Source of the DNA: Lactococcus termiticola
GTDB lineage: Bacteria; Bacillota; Bacilli; Lactobacillales; Streptococcaceae
Reading direction: 5' to 3'
DNA length: 64,000 nt
NCBI RefSeq assembly: GCF_003116835.1
Contig: NZ_BFFO01000008.1
Coordinates: 22,245 to 86,244, forward strand
The notes beneath the pieces are model-generated. The model made no database searches. It worked only from the letters and a program-made list of their open reading frames with translations, and had not been told where the DNA came from. Positions 44,764-51,912 of this stretch are shown piece after piece. Numbering within the stretch: the first letter of the stretch is position 1; the number at the start of each line of letters is the position of its first letter. The position numbers were made by a program, and so were the translations under genes.

Positions 44764-46380
44764 TTATCCTGTAATCAAATCTCGTCTCCGATAAGCAAAC
44801 AAGCCAATAAGAACGAAGACAATAGACAAAATTGCAATCACAGAAACATTTTCCCAACTCATCGACTCTGTCGCAAGCTTTGGAATATGATAGAAAACGT
44901 CCAAATCATGCACCCAGTCAGGAAACTTGATAATACTACCGATATAGCTCATGAAAAATGTAAATGCCACATAAATCCAGATAATAGCCGAAAATCGTGG
45001 TAAAAATGCCATGAGCAAATCAAGTAAGCTCAAGACAAAGAATATTGCAAAAATGTAGACTAAGCCTGGCTTCATCACTTCAGCAAAACTCAGTGCATGA
45101 CTACTTCCCAACTGCGCCAGATAAATACCAAGCGAAGTCAAAAACATTGCTAAAGCCCCCAAAATCCAAGCAATCAGCGTATAAGTCAGATAAACTTTAT
45201 AACGACTCAATGCTGTCGCATAAACCTGCTCTTGCCGATTTTTGCGTTCCTCAGAAACCATACGTGATAACGAAGTAATCGCAAAACAAGTCACAATAAC
45301 TGAAATAATCACAAACAATGTTGAAAGATATTGTTTTGTCATCATGAGCGCACCAGCTGTTGGACTGACTGCAAAAATTTGACTCACTGTTGTAGAACTC
45401 TTGATAAACTTACTAATTTGCCCAATCATAGAACCATACACAAATCCAAGAATAAACAAACCTGCTATCCAACCAATGATTGCGCCACGTTGCTGACGCA
45501 AAACTAAACCAGGAAAACTAAGTAAAGTTTTTGAAGCTCTTGCTTTACCATTTCCCTCTGGAATGTAACCCGCATTGACATCTCGAGCATTTTCTAAAAG
45601 ATATGCAAATACAATCAACACAAAACTCAAAACAAGCGATAAAACAATCGGCAGCCAGTTATCTTTGACAAAAACATCCGTCAAATATGACCATGACAAG
45701 GGATTAAACCAACCCACACTGACATTTTCAATATCCGTTCCCATCCGAACAATGTAAAGCATTCCCAACAGTCCAAAAGTTGCTCCTTTTGCCGAACCAG
45801 CATTTGAGAAAATCTGCGCCAAAACAAGTGCAATCATGCCCCACATAAAACTCTGTACGCCAATCGAACTCGCGAAGAGTAGATTACTAGAAAAATCCGT
45901 CATTCCAGCAATATTTTGTACTTGAATAACCAATGCAAGTACAAAACTAATCAGAACTTGCAAAGCAAAAGTTTCAATGATAACAGCTGTCGTATTTGCT
46001 AATTTTCCAACTTGAAAAGAGCGAAAAAGTTCAGCAATTCCATCATCTTCTTCCTTACGTGTACGATTTATCACATAAATAACCGAAACAATGATAAAAG
46101 TAATGGATGTAATCAAAGGCATGGTATTTCCAAAAGCTGCGGCTGCCGTAAAATCTGTAGGATGTTTAACAGTTGTCGGACCAAAAAGTCCAACCAAGGC
46201 AGGATTTTGGAACATATCAAACACACTCACTGACTGTGCCGGAGATTGCATTAGAGTCACAAACTTGCCAGCACCAGAAGCTGCAAACGCAAGTACAGCA
46301 AGGAGCCAAAAGATAAGTTTGAGCCAATCTCTTTTTAAAAGTGCTGCTAACATCGAAAAGGTCTTTGTTAAAGCTTTCAT
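44764..46380 (-). CDS. ABC-2 type exporter permease
   Basis: 538 residues with about twelve helices arranged as two similar halves, each starting with a KRDWLKLIFW or LRQQRGAIIGW-type amphipathic segment. This is the layout of permeases annotated as exporters of polyketide-type antibiotics. It pairs with the ATPase gene 12 bp upstream and the divergent TetR regulator, forming a probable drug-efflux module. The region is AT-rich compared with the flanks and lies between truncated mobile-element pieces, so it is likely acquired. The exported compound is unknown. Confidence 0.85.
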   Translation of the reverse strand: MKALTKTFSMLAALLKRDWLKLIFWLLAVLAFAASGAGKFVTLMQSPAQSVSVFDMFQNPALVGLFGPTTVKHPTDFTAAAAFGNTMPLITSITFIIVSVIYVINRTRKEEDDGIAELFRSFQVGKLANTTAVIIETFALQVLISFVLALVIQVQNIAGMTDFSSNLLFASSIGVQSFMWGMIALVLAQIFSNAGSAKGATFGLLGMLYIVRMGTDIENVSVGWFNPLSWSYLTDVFVKDNWLPIVLSLVLSFVLIVFAYLLENARDVNAGYIPEGNGKARASKTLLSFPGLVLRQQRGAIIGWIAGLFILGFVYGSMIGQISKFIKSSTTVSQIFAVSPTAGALMMTKQYLSTLFVIISVIVTCFAITSLSRMVSEERKNRQEQVYATALSRYKVYLTYTLIAWILGALAMFLTSLGIYLAQLGSSHALSFAEVMKPGLVYIFAIFFVLSLLDLLMAFLPRFSAIIWIYVAFTFFMSYIGSIIKFPDWVHDLDVFYHIPKLATESMSWENVSVIAILSIVFVLIGLFAYRRRDLITG

Positions 46381-46391
46381 CTCAAACCTCC

Positions 46392-47276
46392 CTATTTTTC
46401 TTCATAATGGTGCATAAAAAGTTCTTCAAGCGTTGGTGGCGTACTTTCAAGCTTAACCACACCAAGTTTTGTCAAATAAGTCAAAATGCTTTGTACCTTA
46501 TCCGAATCTGCCTGAAAAGTCGCTGTATTTCCTGCGATTTCAAGGTCATAAATCCCTTCAACTTCTTTTAAAGTTTCAGGATTTTGTAGAGTTTCCACAT
46601 GAAATGTATCTCGCGTAAAATGTCGCAAATCTTCAAGTGTTCCTGTATCAACAATCTCGCCCGCACGGATAACCGCTACACGGTCTGCTAGTTTTTCAAC
46701 TTCAGATAAGATGTGACTTGATAAAAGAATGGCTTTTCCTTCAGCTTTTAGTCTGCCTACTTCTTCTTGGAACACAGATTCCATCAGTGGGTCCAGTCCG
46801 GAAGTTGGTTCATCGAAAATGTAGAGTTCAGCTTTACTCGCAAGTGCTGAAATCAATGCAATTTTTTGTCGATTTCCTTTAGAATAGCTGCGCGCTTTTT
46901 TCTTTGGGTCAAGTTCAAACTTCTTAATCAATTCATCACGTTTTGCTGTGTCCGGATTTCCTTGCAATTTTAAGAAAAGGTCAATGATTTCACCACCTGT
47001 GAGATTTCCCCACAAATAAACATCTCCTGGAACATAAGCGATAGATTTGTGAATTTCTATCGCATCGCTCCAAACATCTTTTCCAAAAATCTTAGCTGTG
47101 CCCCCTGTACTTTTTATAATTCCCAAAAGTGTACGAATTGTTGTTGATTTTCCTGCACCATTTGGTCCAATATAACCCAACACTTCTCCAGCATTTACAT
47201 CAAATGTAACGTTTTTTAAGGCTTGAAATTTGCCAAAGTTTTTTTGAAGACCTTTTACTTCAACCATTTTTGCCAT
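46392..47276 (-). CDS. ABC exporter ATPase
   Basis: 294 residues with Walker A GPNGAGKST, Q-loop, signature YSKGNRQKIALISAL (SKGNR in place of LSGGQ, common in DrrA-type ATPases), Walker B LYIFDEPTSGLD and the switch His in LSSHILSEV. I chose the start MAKMVEV with AAAGGAG upstream; a longer in-frame extension would run through the operator region. It drives the permease at 44764. Confidence 0.92.
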   Translation of the reverse strand: MAKMVEVKGLQKNFGKFQALKNVTFDVNAGEVLGYIGPNGAGKSTTIRTLLGIIKSTGGTAKIFGKDVWSDAIEIHKSIAYVPGDVYLWGNLTGGEIIDLFLKLQGNPDTAKRDELIKKFELDPKKKARSYSKGNRQKIALISALASKAELYIFDEPTSGLDPLMESVFQEEVGRLKAEGKAILLSSHILSEVEKLADRVAVIRAGEIVDTGTLEDLRHFTRDTFHVETLQNPETLKEVEGIYDLEIAGNTATFQADSDKVQSILTYLTKLGVVKLESTPPTLEELFMHHYEEK

Positions 47277-47312
47277 ATTTTTCTCCTTTGATATGAGATT
47301 TTTCTCATAAAT

Positions 47313-47373
47313 TGAACTATTCTTATATTTATAGTTCATATTGTACTATTTTACTTGAAATAGTTCAAGTAAA
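47313..47373. promoter_or_regulatory. TetR-type operators and divergent promoters
   Basis: Two related palindromes: TGAACTAT-N10-ATAGTTCA (47313-47338) on the exporter side, and TTTACTTGAA-ATAG-TTCAAGTAAA (47350-47373) on the regulator side. The second overlaps the -35 TTGAAA (47355-47360) of the tetR promoter, whose -10 TATAAT (47378-47383) follows at 17 bp. Both share the core TTGAAnTAGTTCA, so one regulator could bind both. Confidence 0.68.
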
Positions 47374-47406
47374 AAGTTATAATTTAAAATAGAAAAGGTT
47401 AAAAAA

Positions 47407-47976
47407 ATGAATCAGACAGAAAAAAAGAAAAAAGCTATTTTAGATACGACATTTCAATTATTAAACGAGAAAGAAATTAAAGATATTACCATTGATGAAA
47501 TTGCTCAAAAAGCTGTTGTATCAAAGGTTACGCTCTTTAAGTATTTCCAAAATAAGAATTATCTTATGAATCTTGTTATTTTAAATGCTTTTGAATTTAT
47601 GGCGCAACAAATTCAAGAAATTATTGGAAGTAGTCTTGATTTTGAAGCTACTTATCGCGCGATTACAGCGATGAAACTTGAACAAGTGAAGCGGTTTAGC
47701 CTTATTTTTCAGGAAAATCTGATGACACAATATACGATAAGTCCTGATTTTTTTGAGATGGAAAATATCCAGATGACTCAACTTGATATTTATCGAAGTT
47801 TATTTCAAAAAGGATATGCGGAAGGGAAAATCGCTCCTGATGTGACCGAAGAAGATTTTTTATTTATTTTGCATATCTTTACTGAAGGAATGAAAGGAAT
47901 TGAGGCAAGTTTTTTATTTGAAAAAGCAGATTTTTTAACGCGTTTCTTTCTCAATGGATTTAAAAAAGAGGAATAA
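47407..47976 (+). CDS. TetR-family transcriptional regulator
   Basis: 189 residues. The N-terminal helix-turn-helix (KKAILDTTFQLLNEKEIKDI then DEIAQKAVVSKVTLFKYFQN) is typical of TetR, and the C-terminal half is an AT-rich ligand-binding domain. Divergent from the ABC exporter, it most likely represses that operon and itself through the palindromes between them. AGAAAAGGTT precedes the ATG. Confidence 0.9.
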   Translation: MNQTEKKKKAILDTTFQLLNEKEIKDITIDEIAQKAVVSKVTLFKYFQNKNYLMNLVILNAFEFMAQQIQEIIGSSLDFEATYRAITAMKLEQVKRFSLIFQENLMTQYTISPDFFEMENIQMTQLDIYRSLFQKGYAEGKIAPDVTEEDFLFILHIFTEGMKGIEASFLFEKADFLTRFFLNGFKKEE

Positions 47977-47991
47977 TTCCTCTTTTTATTT
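47962..47991. terminator. Bidirectional terminator between tetR and the whiA fragment
   Basis: AAAAAGAGGAAT / ATTCCTCTTTTT, an almost loop-less palindrome with A/T runs on both sides. Confidence 0.85.
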
Positions 47992-48561
47992 TTCAATCTG
48001 TTTTAGTTCATCTGCTGTGGCAATGAGTTTGCGTAGGCGATGATTGACACCTGATTTTCCAAGTGGTGGGGTAAGAAGTTTTCCGAGTTCTTGGGTCGTT
48101 AATTCTGGATTTTGAAGACGCAATTTTGCTATATCAATCAAGGCTGGAGCTAGATTTTCCAGTTCTTTTTTCTTTATCAGAAATTCAATAGCTGTGATTG
48201 CTTCTTGTGAAGCACTGACGGTTTTCGCGATATTTGCATTTTCAAAGTTTGACTGTCGATTGGCTAAACCACGCATTTCACGAAAAATCTTTGCTTCTTC
48301 AAACTTTAAGCGTGCTTGAATTGCACCAATCAAGGTTAAAAAATCTATGATTTCTTCTGCCTTTGTCAAATATACAATGTAACGATTTTTTCGAGAAATA
48401 ACTTTTGCATTTAACTCAAAATTTTTGAAAAGCTGTTGCAAATCTTCTGCGTGTTCCTGATAAACACTGGAAATTGAGAGTTGATACTCTCCTTTTTCAG
48501 GATTGTGTAATGTACCTATCGCCAAAAAAGCGCCACGTAGATAATCAGAAAGGCTTTCGTG
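47986..48561 (-). pseudogene. whiA: 3' fragment of whiA
   Basis: About 180 residues match the C-terminal half of WhiA: the end of the LAGLIDADG-like domain (LRGAFLAIGTLHNPEKGEYQ) and the helix-turn-helix domain (TTQELGKLLTPPLGKSGVNHRLRK). Intact WhiA has about 300-315 residues, so the N-terminal half is missing. The frame meets a stop at 48562, where the promoter of the next small gene lies. It is AT-rich and convergent with tetR, so it probably arrived with the exporter from a lower-GC relative; a native intact whiA is expected elsewhere. Confidence 0.85.
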
Positions 48562-48562
48562 C

Positions 48563-48598
48563 TATAATTAGTACAGAATCCGAAGACTTGACAAGGAG
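48563..48598 (+). promoter_or_regulatory. Promoter and ribosome-binding site of a leader peptide
   Basis: TGC-TATAAT (to 48568) and AAGGAG (48593-48598), 7 nt before ATG 48606. The promoter lies exactly at the whiA junction. Confidence 0.6.
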
Positions 48599-48605
48599 TT
48601 TGTAG

Positions 48606-48644
48606 ATGATACAACTAACAGCACAGCACAGCACAGCACAGTAG
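48606..48644 (+). CDS. 12-codon leader frame with pentanucleotide repeats
   Basis: ATG 48606, behind a good ribosome-binding site, reads MIQLTAQHSTAQ then TAG. The body consists of ACAGC repeated four times plus a partial unit (48618-48641). A change in copy number would shift the frame, so the tract could be phase-variable. The peptide itself may matter only for coupling to the next frame. Confidence 0.4.
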   Translation: MIQLTAQHSTAQ

Positions 48645-48665
48645 TTTTGATGTTATCCTAGAAAA

Positions 48666-48809
48666 ATGGACAGCCGTTTCTCGCTCGTTCTTTTATTTAG
48701 CTTTAGCTTGCAGGTGCTGGCCTTTGGTTTTGCCATCATCATCCTTCTTTCTATCATCTACTTCGTCTTTAAAGAAAAAGATGAACACAGGGATAAGAGC
48801 AGACAATAG
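48666..48809 (+). CDS. Small single-helix membrane protein
   Basis: 47 residues: short N-terminus, one long hydrophobic helix (about 6-34, FSLVLLFSFSLQVLAFGFA then III-rich) and a charged tail rich in Lys, Glu and Asp. The layout recalls small holin-like or type I toxin peptides, but I cannot assign it. It has no ribosome-binding site of its own; it lies 21 nt after the leader-frame stop in the same frame and may be reached by reinitiation. A terminator follows. Confidence 0.45.
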   Translation: MDSRFSLVLLFSFSLQVLAFGFAIIILLSIIYFVFKEKDEHRDKSRQ

Positions 48810-48848
48810 TCGATGTCATTAAGATAAGAAAAATTATTTAGAATCAGA

Positions 48849-48882
48849 AAATCAGCTCCAATAAATCAGAGCTGATTTTTTC
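48849..48882. terminator. Terminator between the small membrane gene and rnhB
   Basis: AAATCAGCTC-CAATAAATCA-GAGCTGATTT with a T-run on the plus strand; the A-run on the other side may serve rnhB. Confidence 0.82.
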
Positions 48883-48884
48883 CT

Positions 48885-49649
48885 TTATAACATGGACCTA
48901 ATCGGTTCAAATGTCTTTCGGTGGATGGGCGTGATGCCTTGTTTTTTTAGGGCCTCCAAATGCTTGGCTGTCCCGTATCCCGCATTATGAGCAAAGTCAT
49001 AGCCAGGATAGGTCTTATCGTAGTCAGCCATCATCTCATCACGGGCGACTTTGGCCAGGATAGATGCGGCCGCAATCGAAAGACTACGCGCATCACCGTG
49101 GATAATCTTCGTCTGCTCGACTGCTAAGGGCAAGGTCATCGCATCAATGAGGAGATGCTCAGCCTGGGGCTTAAGCTGGCGAATGGCCTCCATCATGGCC
49201 AGCTTTGAGGCCTCATAAATGTTGACTTCGTCAATTACCTCTGGACTGATAACACCAATCCCGTAAGCCAGAGCTTTTTCCTTGACCGCCTCAGCCATGG
49301 CCTTGTGCTTAGATTTTGGGACCTGCTTGGAGTCGTTCAGTCCTGGAATCTTGCAGTTTTCAGGTAGAATGACAGCCCCTGCGACCACAGGACCAGCCAG
49401 CGGACCACGCCCGACCTCGTCGACACCAGCAATCAAGCTAATTCCTTGAGCATAAAGCTCCTTCTCAAAGCTCAGCATCTCTTCAAGCCGGGCCTCTTCA
49501 GCCTCCATGGCCTGAATCTGCTTCTGTCTTTGCTTAATTGCACTTTGAACACCAGCGCGACTATCACTAGCAAGTTCAGTAAAAAAAGAATCATCCAGTC
49601 TCTTGACCAGAGCTAATTGCGCTTTTACTTCTTTAATCGTCGCTACCAT
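48885..49649 (-). CDS. rnhB: Ribonuclease HII
   Basis: RNase HII removes ribonucleotides from DNA and RNA from hybrids. The 254-residue protein has the active-site start [20 protein letters not shown] (73-92, with D77 and E78), LLIDAMTLP and KVARDEMM. An N-terminal extension of about 70 residues is normal for Firmicutes. I chose ATG 49649 because GGAGGAT precedes it; this start overlaps the rbgA end by 17 nt, and rbgA-rnhB is a conserved pair. Confidence 0.94.
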   Translation of the reverse strand: MVATIKEVKAQLALVKRLDDSFFTELASDSRAGVQSAIKQRQKQIQAMEAEEARLEEMLSFEKELYAQGISLIAGVDEVGRGPLAGPVVAGAVILPENCKIPGLNDSKQVPKSKHKAMAEAVKEKALAYGIGVISPEVIDEVNIYEASKLAMMEAIRQLKPQAEHLLIDAMTLPLAVEQTKIIHGDARSLSIAAASILAKVARDEMMADYDKTYPGYDFAHNAGYGTAKHLEALKKQGITPIHRKTFEPIRSML

Positions 49650-50493
49650 CAGAATCCTCCAGCTGATCCAGACAATATGTCCCCAGGCGCCCATCACGAA
49701 TATCCTTGACAAACATCGTATAGAATCTATCATAGTCATCACGGAAACCAAAGCGGGCGGTTAAAACCATGATAAGTTCAGGAATCTCCTCATCCCGCTC
49801 ATCATCCTTGATACGTAAACGCTTCATGGTCTCTTCTGGATAATGTTTAAGAAAGTATTCTAAACCAAAGATGGTCACTTCGTCCATGGGCAAGAGCTGA
49901 TCCTTGATAGCACCAGTCAATGCCAGCTTCAAGCCTACCAGCTGGTCTTCAAATTTTGGCCAGAGAATCCCTGGTGTGTCGAGGATTTCAAGGTCAGGAT
50001 TGGTCTTGAGCCATTGTTGACCTTTTGTCACGCCCGGCTTATTTCCAGTGATGGCGATTTTCTTGCCGGCCAGTCGATTCATGAGGGTGGACTTCCCAGC
50101 ATTGGGAATCCCGATAATCATCGTCCGCAGAGCCTTATTTTGGATACCACGCTCAGCGTTACGGGCCAGCTTGTCCTTCATCAAGTCTTTTGATGCCTGA
50201 GTCAAACGCTTGGCTGTAGCGGCTTCTTTAGAGTTGATGGCCAGCGCCTTGATACCCTGATCAGAAAAATACTTCAACCAGGTCTTGACCGAAGCAGTGT
50301 CCGCCAGGTCAGCCTTGTTGAGGACCAGCAAGCGGGGCTTGTCACCAATAATCTTCCCTAACATAGGGTTGCGTGAGCTTAAGGGAAGACGGGCGTCTAC
50401 GAGCTCGATGACGAAGTCAACATATTTTAGATTTTCCTGGACCTGGCGTCGAGCCTTAGACATGTGACCTGGGAACCATTGGATTGTTGCCAT
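49633..50493 (-). CDS. rbgA: Ribosome biogenesis GTPase RbgA (YlqF)
   Basis: A circularly permuted GTPase needed for late 50S assembly. In the 286-residue protein the motifs come in permuted order: G4 LNKADLAD, then G1 GIPNAGKST, then G3 LDTPGILWP. It starts [17 protein letters not shown], the family N-terminus, behind AAGGAG. It is the first gene of the rbgA-rnhB operon. Confidence 0.95.
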   Translation of the reverse strand: MATIQWFPGHMSKARRQVQENLKYVDFVIELVDARLPLSSRNPMLGKIIGDKPRLLVLNKADLADTASVKTWLKYFSDQGIKALAINSKEAATAKRLTQASKDLMKDKLARNAERGIQNKALRTMIIGIPNAGKSTLMNRLAGKKIAITGNKPGVTKGQQWLKTNPDLEILDTPGILWPKFEDQLVGLKLALTGAIKDQLLPMDEVTIFGLEYFLKHYPEETMKRLRIKDDERDEEIPELIMVLTARFGFRDDYDRFYTMFVKDIRDGRLGTYCLDQLEDSDGSDD

Positions 50494-50659
50494 ATTTTCT
50501 AACTCCTTGTATATCAAGGAATTCAAGCCTTGATACTTCAATATTATGTAAAATTTTAGCTTTAGGGGGCAAAGAGAGGGCTTGCTTGTCCTAAGTTGTT
50601 CCCTATAAAACCATCAAATGAATTAGCTCTATTATAACACAACAGTGGCATCTAAATTC
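50494..50659. other. Divergent intergenic region rbgA / 50676 gene
   Basis: On the minus strand it has TTTTACATAATATT (50556-50543), the same as the left half of palindrome A, but the right half is degenerate (GTATCAAG). An A/T-rich stretch with TTATAATA faces the 50676 gene. No gene is seen. Confidence 0.4.
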
Positions 50660-50668
50660 TGCTATAAT
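50660..50668 (+). promoter_or_regulatory. Extended -10 of the 50676 gene, leaderless
   Basis: TGC-TATAAT, seven bases (AGTTTAC), then ATG 50676. No ribosome-binding site and no clear -35. Confidence 0.65.
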
Positions 50669-50675
50669 AGTTTAC

Positions 50676-51311
50676 ATGACTTACCAAATTAAAATAATCT
50701 ATCCAAAAGAAGAATCTGCCGAAAGCAACAAGATGACTGAGCGGACCTATAATGAAATCATCGAGGGTCTGGATAATCTCGAGGTTGTCGCCCAATATGA
50801 AAACCTCCTCAGCCGGGGCTATTCGATCAATGTGACCTTCACGCCACCTGAGGTCACTGACCAGGGTGAGGATGCGGATCCTTTCGAGATTGCCAACCGC
50901 TTTGATATGGCTGGCATTCCCTACAAGGCAACTCTCAAGCTCAAGGCTTCTGGCAACTATGAGGCCATGAGCAAGATTGCCAAGATGATTGAGGCTCAGG
51001 ACTTTGACTATGATGTCTCTGTCAAGCTCAATATCAAAGAGGCCTCTCCGGTCGACTTTGAGAAGGAAGCGACCTGGTTTGACCGTGACTATGCTAAATA
51101 TACGATTCTTCCTAAGGCCAGCTCTCAAGACATTGCAAACCTTAAGAGCCTCTATGAACAACTCCTTGAGGAAAATCTGAAGGTCACCATCGCCCTCAAG
51201 GCCAAGGTACCCAAAGACGATAATGACAGCTTTGCGGATCAGCTGGCTGCTTATCCGGATGAGACGACGATTGCTTTCCGCCTCAGTGACGCTAATATTT
51301 ACGGCGAATAA
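50676..51311 (+). CDS. Unknown acidic cytosolic protein
   Basis: 211 residues, no signal or membrane helix, rich in Asp, Glu and Lys. Two halves look loosely alike (EIIEGLDNLEVVAQYENLLSRG and DIANLKSLYEQLLEEN), suggesting an internal duplication of an alpha/beta unit. I do not recognise the family. It is a single-gene unit with a leaderless-type promoter and a terminator shared with tag. Confidence 0.7.
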   Translation: MTYQIKIIYPKEESAESNKMTERTYNEIIEGLDNLEVVAQYENLLSRGYSINVTFTPPEVTDQGEDADPFEIANRFDMAGIPYKATLKLKASGNYEAMSKIAKMIEAQDFDYDVSVKLNIKEASPVDFEKEATWFDRDYAKYTILPKASSQDIANLKSLYEQLLEENLKVTIALKAKVPKDDNDSFADQLAAYPDETTIAFRLSDANIYGE

Positions 51312-51312
51312 T

Positions 51313-51344
51313 AAAACAGCTTCCGGATTTGGAAACTGTTTTTT
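51313..51344. terminator. Bidirectional terminator
   Basis: AAAACAG-C-TTCC-GGATTT-GGAA-A-CTGTTTT with A/T runs, between converging genes. Confidence 0.78.
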
Positions 51345-51911
51345 CTATTGTAACTCTGCATTTCTAAAACAATAGTCCGCATGGTCATTAATCACACCAA
51401 TGGCCTGAAGATAAGCATAAATCACAGTCGTTCCAACGAACTTAAAGCCCCGCTTCTTCATGTCCTTACTCATCCGGTCTGAAAGTTCGTTGCTAGCAGG
51501 CACTTCTGCTTCATCTGAAATCTTGTGCTGGATAGATTTGCCATCGACAAATGACCAGATATAGGCATCAAAGCTGCCAAATGCCTTTTGGATTTCTAAG
51601 ACCCGTTGGGCATTATTAATGGCCGCCCGGATTTTCAGCTTGTTTCTGATGATACCAGCATCCTGCATGAGGCTTTCGTACTTAGCTTCATCGTATCGAG
51701 CCACTTTCTCAATATCAAAACCATCAAAGGCTGCATAGAAATTTTCCATTTTATTGAGAATAGTATTCCAAGAAAGACCGGCCTGATTCAGGTCAAGGAC
51801 CAACTTGGCAAAGAGCTCCTGGTCATCGTGGACAGGCTTGCCCCAGTATTCATCGTGATACTGCATCATCTTATCCGATGACAGACACCATTTACAGCGT
51901 TCTTTCTCCAT
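51345..51911 (-). CDS. tag: DNA-3-methyladenine glycosylase I
   Basis: Tag removes 3-methyladenine from DNA. The 188-residue protein has the zinc-binding start RCKWCLSS with a C-terminal His and Cys (HADYCFR), the YHDEYWGKPVHDD segment, and GLSWNTILNKMENFYAAFDGF, all typical. ATG 51911 follows AAGAAGGAAG at the end of pcrA, so it is cotranscribed with that helicase gene, a plausible repair pairing. Confidence 0.95.
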   Translation of the reverse strand: MEKERCKWCLSSDKMMQYHDEYWGKPVHDDQELFAKLVLDLNQAGLSWNTILNKMENFYAAFDGFDIEKVARYDEAKYESLMQDAGIIRNKLKIRAAINNAQRVLEIQKAFGSFDAYIWSFVDGKSIQHKISDEAEVPASNELSDRMSKDMKKRGFKFVGTTVIYAYLQAIGVINDHADYCFRNAELQ

Positions 51912-51912
51912 C

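Noticed and set aside
48643..48830. A longer protein in the frame reached after a repeat-number change at 48606
   Set aside because: That frame reads a low-complexity Ser/Phe/Cys sequence that is the shadow of the hydrophobic 47-residue frame.
50537..50560. A fifth TTTACATA palindrome in front of rbgA
   Set aside because: Only the left half-site matches; the right half (GTATCAAG) differs at most positions and the spacing does not fit.
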